64,000 nucleotides of DNA, taken from UBA8389 sp035719105 (GTDB taxonomy: Bacteria; Bacteroidota; Bacteroidia; Bacteroidales; UBA1402). The first letter of the stretch is position 1. Each line of letters begins with the position of its first letter. Shown in pieces: positions 33,900 through 42,529 of this stretch. The notes under the pieces are model-generated. The model was not told the DNA's origin. It saw only the letters and a program-made list of their open reading frames with translations, and made no database searches. Position numbers and translations under genes: made by a program. The DNA lies in NCBI GenBank assembly GCA_035719105.1, contig DASTGN010000009.1, forward strand, positions 183,936 to 247,935, in the 5' to 3' direction.

Positions 33900-35519
33900 T
33901 TATTTTGCCAAAACAGTAGATCGCTTGGTGCGAGTTGCAACTTCAACTCCCTTGGTCAACGTCACATCGTCTTCCTGCAAGATTTTCCAGAAAGCATCCT
34001 CACCCAACATGTTACGTGCGATATACGCTTTCAACTGAGTGAAGACCAATGGGAAAGAACCTTTGATGAATTCCGGACGACCCAATACACCACGTTGAGC
34101 GGCATAATCGATAAACGGAGTGATCAGATCTTGATCTTCCAAAAAAGCCGAAAGTTTATTCGCCGTATTGTACAATTTTAGGGAATCTCTATGTGCATCC
34201 GTATAAGCAAAGGCATAGCCGTAAATGACACCTTTGCTGGCAGCTTTGTTGTACCAGCTCGTCACGCCAGATGTGTCTAAGGGCACAAAGTAATCCGGAA
34301 TGATGCCACCACCACCATAAACTGTACGGCCACCTGCAGTTTTATATTTAAGGTGTTTGTTCACCTTAATGCTATCCATGGAGTCGAATTCCCCTTTCAA
34401 GTAGCGGTTCATGATATCGTTTTGATAATCAGCATCGGAACCGTTTGTATATGGTTTTTGTATACAGCGACCTGAAGGAATGTAAAACCGTGCAATGGTC
34501 AAGCGAACGGCCGATCCATCACGAAATGGAATCTCGTTTTGAACGAGGCCTTTTCCAAAGGTTCTGCGGCCTACGATGAATCCTCTGTCGTTGTCCTGGA
34601 TGGCACCGGTCAGGATTTCACTGGATGAGGCAGAAAATTCATCCGTTAAAATAACCAGCGGACTGCTTTGGAAAGCACCTTTACCATCTGAGTAAACATC
34701 TTGCCTGGGGTAGCTCTTGCCTTGAGTGTAGAGAATCAAACGATTAGCTGGTAAAAACTCATTGGCAATTTCCAACGCAGGCTCCATCAAACCACCGGTG
34801 TTCCCTCTCAGGTCGATGATGAATTTGGTACACTTTTGCTGACGCAGGTAAAGCATGGCTTGGATAAACTCGGTGTGAGCGTTTCGTCCGAAATTACTCA
34901 TCTTGATGTAACCGATTTCCCGACCGATGCGATAACGTGCATCCACACTATATAAAGGTATATCCCCGCGTGTGATGGTATAGGTGAGCATGCGTGGTGA
35001 ATGATGTCGTAGAACGGTAACTTTCACCACAGTGCCCTTCTTACCTTTCAACGTTTTCAATATCAGGTCGTTACTTAACTTGGCACCGACAAAATCCTTA
35101 CCATTGATTTTCACAATTTTATCACCCGGTTGCACTCCTGCTTTTTCGGAAGGGCCATTGGCAACAACCGAAACGACACGAATCGTATCTTCCTGAATAT
35201 TGAATTGAATGCCCACTCCGCTGAAACTGCCCTCGATTTCCTCGTTGGCGGCAACAACGTCCTTTGCCGGAAAATATACGGAATGTGGATCCAATTCTCC
35301 CAGGATTTGAGGAAGCACGTCTTCAACAATTCGAGCTTGATCGACCGTGTCCACATATTTTTCATCAATCAAAGACAAAAGTGCATTGATTTTATTCAAG
35401 TACTTTCCGTCATTTACTCCCGAACGGCTGGACATCAAAGTGCCGATAACCATGCCGATAACAATGCAGATGGACATGAAAATGGGGACCCAAACCCTGC
35501 TGTTGTTTGTCGTTTTCAT
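33900..35519 (-). CDS. ctpA: C-terminal processing peptidase, S41 family
   Basis: 539 residues. Serine endopeptidase in the periplasm that trims or degrades proteins from their C-termini. Seen: an N-terminal membrane/signal helix (about 8-30), a PDZ domain (about 90-170, GVGIQFNIQEDTIRVVSV...GVQPGDKIVKINGKD), then the S41 core with the nucleophile Ser in TDEFSASSSEIL and the general-base Lys in GRRTFGKGLVQ. Three bases downstream of the dCMP deaminase gene stop, so it ends a minus-strand group of four genes from 38479. Confidence 0.93.
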   Translation of the reverse strand: MKTTNNSRVWVPIFMSICIVIGMVIGTLMSSRSGVNDGKYLNKINALLSLIDEKYVDTVDQARIVEDVLPQILGELDPHSVYFPAKDVVAANEEIEGSFSGVGIQFNIQEDTIRVVSVVANGPSEKAGVQPGDKIVKINGKDFVGAKLSNDLILKTLKGKKGTVVKVTVLRHHSPRMLTYTITRGDIPLYSVDARYRIGREIGYIKMSNFGRNAHTEFIQAMLYLRQQKCTKFIIDLRGNTGGLMEPALEIANEFLPANRLILYTQGKSYPRQDVYSDGKGAFQSSPLVILTDEFSASSSEILTGAIQDNDRGFIVGRRTFGKGLVQNEIPFRDGSAVRLTIARFYIPSGRCIQKPYTNGSDADYQNDIMNRYLKGEFDSMDSIKVNKHLKYKTAGGRTVYGGGGIIPDYFVPLDTSGVTSWYNKAASKGVIYGYAFAYTDAHRDSLKLYNTANKLSAFLEDQDLITPFIDYAAQRGVLGRPEFIKGSFPLVFTQLKAYIARNMLGEDAFWKILQEDDVTLTKGVEVATRTKRSTVLAK

Positions 35520-35522
35520 CTG

Positions 35523-35957
35523 TTATTTATTTTTATCACAAAATACTACCTCTATGCCAGCTCTTTTCAACAATTCCAGGCCGTCCTGCATGTGATACCA
35601 TTCGCCAAAAACCACCCTGACAATTCCAGCTTGAATGATCAATTTGGCACATTCAATACAAGGAGAAGCAGTCACATATAATGTAGCACCGTCGCTGCTA
35701 TTGTGCGAACGAGCCACCTTGGTGATGGCATTGGCTTCAGCATGCAAAACATAAGCTTTCGTCTTGTTGAACTCATCTTCACATACGTTTTCAAAGCCTG
35801 AAGGCGTGCCATTGTAACCGTCGGAAATGATCATCTTGTCCTTGATGAGCAAGGCACCCACTTTCCGACGTTCGCAATAGGAATTTTCAGCCCATATTTG
35901 AGCCATTCGCATGTACCTGATATCCAGCAATTCTTGTTTATCGTTTTTTATCTCCAT
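35523..35957 (-). CDS. Deoxycytidylate (dCMP) deaminase
   Basis: 144 residues, zinc-dependent cytidine-deaminase fold. Converts dCMP to dUMP for dTTP synthesis. Seen: HAE with zinc ligand His72 and proton shuttle Glu74, PCIEC with Cys100 and Cys103, and the phosphate-region DGYNGTPSGFENVCED. The family signature is closer to dCMP deaminase than to tRNA adenosine deaminase (TadA). Packed tightly between ctpA and the M3 peptidase gene. Confidence 0.93.
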   Translation of the reverse strand: MEIKNDKQELLDIRYMRMAQIWAENSYCERRKVGALLIKDKMIISDGYNGTPSGFENVCEDEFNKTKAYVLHAEANAITKVARSHNSSDGATLYVTASPCIECAKLIIQAGIVRVVFGEWYHMQDGLELLKRAGIEVVFCDKNK

Positions 35958-35964
35958 TTGAGGT

Positions 35965-38055
35965 TTATTTCAAAATACCATTCCGGCGAAGCAACGCTTC
36001 GATTCCAGGTTCCTGGCCACGGAAACGCTTGTAAAGCACCATGGGGTGTTCCGTACCGCCCCTCGAAAGAATATTTTGGCGGAAAGAAGCGGCTGTTTCG
36101 GTATCAAAAATCGAATTTCTGGTTAAATAGGCGTAGGCATCGGCATCCAATACTTCAGCCCATTTGTAGCTGTAGTAACCAGCAGCATAGCCACCAGCAA
36201 AAATATGATCGAAGGCAGTGCTCATCATGCATTCGCTGGGCATGGGCAGAACAATAGCCTTGGCCCAAGCTTGTTTTTCAAATGCAGCGGCATCCCCGTC
36301 GAAATCCGTTTTGAGGCCATTCCACGCCATGTCCAAATAACCGAAGCTCAGTTGACGCATGCAAAGGGTACCGACATTGTAATTTTCGGCAGCCTTGATT
36401 TTTTCAACCAATTCGAACGGCAAGCGCTCGCCAGACTGATAATGAACGGCAAAGCCATCCAGGAATTCTTTTTCGCAAGCCCAATTTTCCATCACTTGCG
36501 AAGGCAGTTCCACAAAATCGCGATACACATTGGTACCAGCTTGAGAACGGAAATTGACATTGGAGAAAATACCGTGCAGGGAGTGTCCGAATTCGTGAAG
36601 GAAAGTGGTTACCTCATCGTAGGTGAGCAAAGCAGGTTTGTCTCCGGTCGGCTTGGTAAAGTTCATTGTGATGCTGACCTGAGGACGATGATCCTTGCCG
36701 TTGAGTCGGTATTGTTCGTTCATGTCGCTCATCCAGGCACCTTGACGCTTGCTGGCGCGAGGGAAGAAATCCGTGTAAAGCACCGCTAAGTATTGACCAT
36801 CCTTATCATAGACTTCGTAAGGGGTCACTTCTTTGTTCCAAACGGGGATAGCCGGATTCTTTTTGAACGTGATGCCATACAATTTGGTAGCCAAACCGAA
36901 AACACCGTTCTGAACGTTTTCCAGCTTGAAATATGGACGAAGAATCTCATCGTTGATGCTGAACTTCGCACTCTTCAGTTTTTCGGAATAAAAGCTCCAG
37001 TCCCAAGGTTGAATATCAACATTTTGGCCTTCTTTACCGATGGCAAAACCCTGAACAGCAGCCAATTCCTCTTTAGCAACAGGCATATAAGCAGCGGCAA
37101 GTTTGTCCAATAAATTGTAAACTGCTTCTGGCTTTTCTGCCATGCGACGTTGTAGCGCATAAGAAGCATACGAGTCGCTACCCAACAAAGCAGCCATTTG
37201 ACGTCTGGCATTCACCATTTCCTTGATGACAGGTCGGTTGTCAAATTCTCCAGAGGTTGCTCTTGTGTTGTACGCTATATATATTTCATGACGCAAGTCG
37301 CGATTTTCGGCATATTTCAGCAAAGCGCTGTAACTTGGGGCAGAAAGATCGAAAAGATAACCCTTCTTTCCTTTTTCTTTGGCTCTGGCAGCAGCAGCGG
37401 CCAATTGTCCATCAGGCAAACCGCTCAACATTTTTTTATCCGTGATGAGTTTTTCCCAAGCATTGGTTGATTTCAGTGAATTCTGATGAAACTTTTCGGA
37501 CAAACCGCTTAGTTTGACAGTCAGTTCCTGAAATTTATCGCGATCGGCTCCTTTTAAGTCGGCACCACTGCGGACAAAGTCCAACCAGGTATCTTCAAGC
37601 AACTTGGTTTGGTCGAAGGAAAGGTTCAACGTCTGGCGTTGTTCGTAAACAGCCTTCACCCGTGCAAAAAGTTTGGCATTCATCGAAATTTCACTGCTAT
37701 GACGAGCTGATAATTCGGCAATTTTGGAAGCCAGTTCCATTATGGCATCGTTGCTTTCGCTACCGTTCAATGTATAGAAAACGGCTGAAACGTCGTGCAG
37801 CAAAGCTCCGGAATGCTCCAAGGCAAGGATGGTGTTATCAAACGTAGGCACCGCTTTATTAGCGGTAATTTTCGCAATTTCAGCCTTTTGTTGGGCAAAG
37901 CCTTTTTCGAAAGCAGGCATGAAATGTTCTATCTTGACCTTGTCGAACGGAAAGGTTTCGTGCGGGGTTTTGTACGCAGAAAAAAATGGATTGGCCGCTT
38001 CTGCAGAAGCTCCAGTGAGGATAAGAGTCATAAGCAATAGTCGTAAAAGTTTCAT
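35965..38055 (-). CDS. M3 family metallopeptidase (Dcp/oligopeptidase A type)
   Basis: 696 residues from the ATG at 38055, with a signal peptide (MKLLRLLLMTLILTGASAEA). Seen: the zinc motif HEFGHSLHG (HExxH) in TFLHEFGHSLHGIF, the third ligand Glu in the following helix region, and the substrate loop GGYAAGYYSYKWAEVLDADA, all typical of peptidyl-dipeptidase Dcp. The signal peptide points to the periplasm, unlike the cytoplasmic E. coli Dcp; this is common in Bacteroidota. A longer frame from 38112 is less likely, since the signal peptide begins at residue 20 of it. Confidence 0.93.
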   Translation of the reverse strand: MKLLRLLLMTLILTGASAEAANPFFSAYKTPHETFPFDKVKIEHFMPAFEKGFAQQKAEIAKITANKAVPTFDNTILALEHSGALLHDVSAVFYTLNGSESNDAIMELASKIAELSARHSSEISMNAKLFARVKAVYEQRQTLNLSFDQTKLLEDTWLDFVRSGADLKGADRDKFQELTVKLSGLSEKFHQNSLKSTNAWEKLITDKKMLSGLPDGQLAAAAARAKEKGKKGYLFDLSAPSYSALLKYAENRDLRHEIYIAYNTRATSGEFDNRPVIKEMVNARRQMAALLGSDSYASYALQRRMAEKPEAVYNLLDKLAAAYMPVAKEELAAVQGFAIGKEGQNVDIQPWDWSFYSEKLKSAKFSINDEILRPYFKLENVQNGVFGLATKLYGITFKKNPAIPVWNKEVTPYEVYDKDGQYLAVLYTDFFPRASKRQGAWMSDMNEQYRLNGKDHRPQVSITMNFTKPTGDKPALLTYDEVTTFLHEFGHSLHGIFSNVNFRSQAGTNVYRDFVELPSQVMENWACEKEFLDGFAVHYQSGERLPFELVEKIKAAENYNVGTLCMRQLSFGYLDMAWNGLKTDFDGDAAAFEKQAWAKAIVLPMPSECMMSTAFDHIFAGGYAAGYYSYKWAEVLDADAYAYLTRNSIFDTETAASFRQNILSRGGTEHPMVLYKRFRGQEPGIEALLRRNGILK

Positions 38056-38065
38056 ATTCAACGTA

Positions 38066-38479
38066 TCAAAGGGGTGAATGTATAGAAAACATAGAATCAG
38101 ACAGCAAATCAAGATAGGCCTCCATAAAAACAGGTTCAGATCGAATCAAAAAAATCAGGGAACGCTTGTCCACGGTCAACGTACTGCAGGCAGTCAAGGT
38201 CTTGGCTTCTGATCGATGAGTCCTGACCTGACCAAAAATACCTGTCCAGGACAACAATGCTGGACCAGAAATAAGTTTCTCCCCCGAATCATTCTGAAGT
38301 CGGGCTTGACCATGCAATAAGTAAATCAGGCCGTTAACAGATGAATGTCGGAGAAAAATGCCCTCCCCTTCCTTGAATTGTTCGAAATCCAAACTGATTT
38401 TCGGCACCAACGAAAACAAAGACTCTTTTTCAATATCCTTGAAAAGAGGTAGTTGTGTAAATATATCAAACGTTGACAT
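38066..38479 (-). CDS. Stand-alone cyclic-nucleotide-binding domain protein
   Basis: 137 residues, a single Crp/Fnr-type double-stranded beta-helix domain (MSTFDIFTQLPLFKDIEKESLFSLVP, about 1-110) plus a final helix. There is no C-terminal helix-turn-helix, and the downstream bases run straight into the M3 peptidase gene (10-base gap), so it is not a truncated Crp with DNA-binding remnants. The phosphate-binding cassette is poorly conserved, so binding of cAMP is doubtful. It may sense another ligand or bind a protein. Function unknown. First gene of the minus-strand group. Confidence 0.75.
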   Translation of the reverse strand: MSTFDIFTQLPLFKDIEKESLFSLVPKISLDFEQFKEGEGIFLRHSSVNGLIYLLHGQARLQNDSGEKLISGPALLSWTGIFGQVRTHRSEAKTLTACSTLTVDKRSLIFLIRSEPVFMEAYLDLLSDSMFSIHSPL

Positions 38480-38582
38480 GGATGTTTCGTCTGGATTTTC
38501 CGTTTCGATAGGCCTACTGAAAAATTAAGGCGAAAGTACATATTTATCCCGACAAAACACGTTACATTTACGGAAAAAAAAG

Positions 38583-39218
38583 ATGGAATTCAATCTGAAA
38601 GAAGTACTCAGCGCATTCGTAGTTTTATTCGCCATCATCGACATCATCGGCTCCATACCCGTTATCGTGGACTTGCAGCAACGACAGGGCAAAATTTTGG
38701 CGGCCAAGGTCAGTCTGATTTCTTTCTTAACCATGGTCACTTTCCTGATAGCGGGTGAGGCCATTCTAAAATTATTCGGAGTCAATGTTTCTTCCTTTGC
38801 GGTGGCAGGCGCCATCGTCATTTTTGTGATTGCAGTCGAAATGACCTTCGATGTAAGAATCATGAAATACGAAGGCCCCAGTGAAACATCGTTCATCGTT
38901 CCATTGGTTTTCCCGCTCATTGCAGGCGCCGGTTCCTTCACAACGCTACTTTCCTTACGTGCTGAATACAACATTCTGAACATTATCATCGCCTTGGCCA
39001 TGAATATGGTCTTCGTCTATTTAGTTTTAAAAGCTACCGGAAAAATTGAAAAAATCATTGGAAAAGGCACCATTTACATACTCCGCAAATTCTTTGGCAT
39101 CATTCTGTTAGCTATCGCAGTCAAACTTTTCACGAGCAATCTGGATCCGTTGCTGAATCAACTTTCATTGGTCAAGAATACCGAACTGATCAGACAAATG
39201 TTGGAAGTCGCTCGTTAA
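38583..39218 (+). CDS. MarC family integral membrane protein
   Basis: 211 residues with six predicted membrane helices. The MarC/UPF0056 signature is seen in the first helix region (FVVLFAIIDIIGSIPVIVDLQQ) and in the central loop IVPLVFPLIAGAGSFTTLLSL. The family has no established function; the old link with multiple antibiotic resistance was not upheld. Divergent from the cNMP gene, and separated by 64 bases from the glycogen cluster, so probably not part of it. Confidence 0.88.
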   Translation: MEFNLKEVLSAFVVLFAIIDIIGSIPVIVDLQQRQGKILAAKVSLISFLTMVTFLIAGEAILKLFGVNVSSFAVAGAIVIFVIAVEMTFDVRIMKYEGPSETSFIVPLVFPLIAGAGSFTTLLSLRAEYNILNIIIALAMNMVFVYLVLKATGKIEKIIGKGTIYILRKFFGIILLAIAVKLFTSNLDPLLNQLSLVKNTELIRQMLEVAR

Positions 39219-39258
39219 GATTCGAGGATTTTTTCTTCCAAATGTCATTTCAAATTCG

Positions 39259-39266
39259 TATTTTCG
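39259..39266 (+). promoter_or_regulatory. Possible promoter element (TATTTTCG) of the glycogen operon
   Basis: One mismatch to TAnnTTTG (C for T), 16 bases before the debranching-enzyme ATG. Weaker than the other elements in the window. Confidence 0.33.
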
Positions 39267-39282
39267 TTCAAAAATCAATACC

Positions 39283-41244
39283 ATGAGTTATCTGAAATTT
39301 GACAAGTCCCTCATGAACAATCTTGAGCAGTCACTGACCAAGGAAATGCTCAGGACCAACAAATCGGGAGCTTACAGTTATTCCACCATTGTGGATTGCA
39401 ACACCCGCAGGTATCATGGTTTGTTGGTCGTACCCTTGCCGGAACTGGATAGTGAGAATCACGTCCTCATTTCTTCGCTCGATGCCACTGTCATTCAGCA
39501 CGATTCAGAATTCAATTTGGGCCTTCATAAGTTTCCAGGCGAGAATTACAGCCCAAAAGGGCACAAATACATCCGACAGTATGAATGTGACTCCAACCCC
39601 TCCACCATCTATCGTGTAGGCGGCGTCATTCTGTCCAAGGAACTCATTTTCATTTCCCACGAAAATAGGGTTTTGATCAAATTCACCCTGCTGGAAGCAC
39701 ATTCCCCGACTCGATTACGTTTCAAACCCTTTCTGACTTTTCGCAGGGCCGACGAGCTTTGCATGGAAAATTCCGTGATAGACAAAACCATCGTCAAGGT
39801 GGACAATGGCATAAAGATGTGTCTGTATGCCGGCTATCCAGAACTGAACATGCAACTTTCCCATAAAAACGAATTCGTTGAAGATGCCAATTGGTACAAG
39901 GATGTTGAATACCCCAAGGAGCAAGAAAGGGGTCTTGATTTTCACGAAGACCAGTACGTTCCCGGTTATTTTGAACTGGCCATCAAACCCAAGGAAAGCA
40001 TTTATTTCTCCGCAGGCACCACGGCTTTATCTCCTCGGAGCATGAAGCATTTATTCGAAAAAGAAGCTGCCAGCCGTACACCCCGTGACAGTTTTACGAA
40101 TTGCCTCAAAAATGCAGCTTACCAGTTGTACAACAAGCACGAAGACGGCCAGCGTTACCTGTTGGCAGGTTACCCCTGGTTCCAATATCGAGCCAGAGAC
40201 ATGTTCATTTCGTTGCCGGGCTGCACCCTTGCCGCCAAAGATGCCGGACTTTTCACTGCCATCATGGAAACAGGTGTCAAAGCCATCCGTCATTTTATGG
40301 AGGGAAAACCGTTGGATTGCAAAATTACCGAAATCGATTCACCGGATGTTCTCCTCTGGTTTATCCGAACCGTTCAGGAATACTCCAACCATGTAGGTAT
40401 GGAAGCCTGCGCCATTAAATATGGTGAAATTGTTTTGGAGGCGTTGGATTTCATCCTCAAAAAGGGACATTCGAATTTGTTCCTCCACGAAAATGGGCTG
40501 TTGTACAGCCATGGCAAAAATTCGCCCATCAGTTGGATGAATTCCATGCAATATGGTAAACCGCTGGTGCCCAGATCGGGTTATTTAGTTGAATTCAACG
40601 CCCTGTGGTACAATGATTTGTTGTTTGCTGCCGAATTGGCTGTCACACTGAAGAAACCGACTTCCGCCCAAATGTTTACCGCTTTGGCCGAAAAAACGAA
40701 AGTCAGCTTCAATCAAGTTTTTCTGAATCAACATGGGTATTTATATGATTATGTGAACGATGATCCCAAGGATTTCAGCGTTCGGCCCAATATGATTTTT
40801 GCAGTTGCATTGGAACATTCTCCGTTGGATCGAATTCAGCAGAAATCGGTATTGGATATCGTAACCAAAGAATTGCTTACCCCAAAAGGATTGCGCACGT
40901 TGAGTCCAAAAAGTGGTGGTTACAACCCCACTTTCGAAGGTAATGACCAACAGCGAACCCGATCGTACCATCAAGGAACTGCTTGGCCTTGGCTGATTGG
41001 CCCTTATCTGGAAGCATACCTTAAAATATATCGATTCAGCGGCATCAGCTTTGCACAACGAATCATTTACGGATTTGAAGAAGAATTGGCCGACCGTGGC
41101 ATTGGCACGATTTCCGAACTGTTTGATGGAAATCCACCTTACCGGGGACGTGGAGGCGTATCCTACGCTATGAACGTGGGTGAGATTTTAAGAATTCATC
41201 GCATTGTTAAAAACATGATCAAAACCATAGACGAGAATATATGA
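39283..41244 (+). CDS. Amylo-alpha-1,6-glucosidase / glycogen debranching enzyme
   Basis: 653 residues. Removes alpha-1,6 branches of glycogen. Seen: an N-terminal beta-domain of the GDE family (TNKSGAYSYSTIVDCNTRRYHGLLV), then the (alpha/alpha)6 barrel with AGYPWFQYRARDMFISLPG and the C-terminal catalytic block PKSGGYNPTFEGNDQQRTRSYHQGTAWPWLIGPYLEAY. The catalytic acids are expected in this last region. Overlaps the GT4 gene by four bases. First gene of the three-gene storage-glucan operon. Confidence 0.93.
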   Translation: MSYLKFDKSLMNNLEQSLTKEMLRTNKSGAYSYSTIVDCNTRRYHGLLVVPLPELDSENHVLISSLDATVIQHDSEFNLGLHKFPGENYSPKGHKYIRQYECDSNPSTIYRVGGVILSKELIFISHENRVLIKFTLLEAHSPTRLRFKPFLTFRRADELCMENSVIDKTIVKVDNGIKMCLYAGYPELNMQLSHKNEFVEDANWYKDVEYPKEQERGLDFHEDQYVPGYFELAIKPKESIYFSAGTTALSPRSMKHLFEKEAASRTPRDSFTNCLKNAAYQLYNKHEDGQRYLLAGYPWFQYRARDMFISLPGCTLAAKDAGLFTAIMETGVKAIRHFMEGKPLDCKITEIDSPDVLLWFIRTVQEYSNHVGMEACAIKYGEIVLEALDFILKKGHSNLFLHENGLLYSHGKNSPISWMNSMQYGKPLVPRSGYLVEFNALWYNDLLFAAELAVTLKKPTSAQMFTALAEKTKVSFNQVFLNQHGYLYDYVNDDPKDFSVRPNMIFAVALEHSPLDRIQQKSVLDIVTKELLTPKGLRTLSPKSGGYNPTFEGNDQQRTRSYHQGTAWPWLIGPYLEAYLKIYRFSGISFAQRIIYGFEEELADRGIGTISELFDGNPPYRGRGGVSYAMNVGEILRIHRIVKNMIKTIDENI

Positions 41245-42500
41245 GAGCACTGATGTTCGGATGGGAATTCCCCCCGCATATCCTGGGAGGATTGGGAACA
41301 GCCAGTTTTGGGCTGACCAGAGGAATGTCTCTGCAACCGGATTTGGATATTGTTTTTGTCATACCCAAACCGTATGGCGACGAGGACCAAAGTTTCCTCA
41401 AAATCGTCGGTGCCGGAAACACGCCCATCGTCTGGCGGGAGCCCAGTCTGGAAACCGTACAGAATCGATTGGGTTCCATGATGGATGCTCAAGAATATTT
41501 CGAACTGCGGAACCATCTGTATGCGGATTTCAACTACATGAACACCAATGATTTGGGCTGTATTGAATTTTCAGGTCGTTACCCTGACAACCTCTTGGAG
41601 GAAATCAATAATTATTCCATTTGTGCAGGCGTCATCGCACGAAGAGAGCAGTACGATGTCATCCATTCACACGACTGGCTGACCTATCCGGCTGGCATTC
41701 ATGCCAAAAATGTGAGCGGAAAGCCGTTGGTCGTTCACGTTCACGCCACCGATTTCGACCGCAGTCGCGGACAGGTGAATCCTCAAGTCTACAGCATCGA
41801 AAAAAATGGGATGGATCACGCCGACCACATCGTTTGCGTGAGCAACCTGACTCGTGAGACGGTCATCAGCAAGTACCATCAGCATCCCGACAAAGTCACC
41901 ACCATACATAATGCCGTGGAGCCCATCAGTGCGAATATTGAAGCCATCAAACCAAATCGATGTGGAGACAAGGTCGTTACGTTTCTGGGCAGAATCACCA
42001 TGCAAAAAGGTCCTGAATACTTTGTTGAAGCAGCTGCCAAAGTTCTTGCCAAGACCAAAAACGTTCGTTTTGTCATGGCTGGTAGTGGCGATATGATGGA
42101 AGCGATGATTCACCTGACAGCTAGGCGTGGCATTTCAGATCGGTTTCATTTTCCTGGCTTCCTCAAAGGTGATCAGGTCTATGAGATGTTAAAATCCAGC
42201 GATGTCTACATCATGCCTTCCGTTTCAGAACCTTTCGGCATCTCTCCACTGGAAGCCATGCAAGTTGGCGTACCGACCATCATTTCCAAACAATCCGGTT
42301 GTGCCGAAATTTTGGACAACGCCATTAAAACCGACTACTGGGACATCGACGCCATGGCAGATGCCATCTACTCCATCCTCACCTACCCTGCCATGTACGA
42401 TTACCTGCGCGACGAAGGCAAGAAAGAAGTGGACGAAATCAAATGGGAATATGCCGGCCAGAAAGTTCGGGAAATCTACAACCGAGTCTGCGGGCGTTAA
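41241..42500 (+). CDS. Glycosyltransferase family 4, probable glycogen synthase
   Basis: 419 residues, GT-B fold. Seen: N-terminal LMFGWEFPPHILGGLGTASFGLTRGM with the glycine loop, a second Rossmann domain with FLGRITMQKGPEYFVEAAAKV, and the donor-binding EPFGISPLEAM with the two Glu of the E-x7-E motif in a functional context. In Bacteroidota this gene sits between the debranching enzyme and GH57 amylase and is considered the glucan-elongating enzyme. No glgC or glgB is near, so the donor (ADP- or UDP-glucose) is not known. Confidence 0.88.
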   Translation: MRALMFGWEFPPHILGGLGTASFGLTRGMSLQPDLDIVFVIPKPYGDEDQSFLKIVGAGNTPIVWREPSLETVQNRLGSMMDAQEYFELRNHLYADFNYMNTNDLGCIEFSGRYPDNLLEEINNYSICAGVIARREQYDVIHSHDWLTYPAGIHAKNVSGKPLVVHVHATDFDRSRGQVNPQVYSIEKNGMDHADHIVCVSNLTRETVISKYHQHPDKVTTIHNAVEPISANIEAIKPNRCGDKVVTFLGRITMQKGPEYFVEAAAKVLAKTKNVRFVMAGSGDMMEAMIHLTARRGISDRFHFPGFLKGDQVYEMLKSSDVYIMPSVSEPFGISPLEAMQVGVPTIISKQSGCAEILDNAIKTDYWDIDAMADAIYSILTYPAMYDYLRDEGKKEVDEIKWEYAGQKVREIYNRVCGR

Positions 42501-42529
42501 TCAAGTCAGAAACTGAAAAATTACACTAT

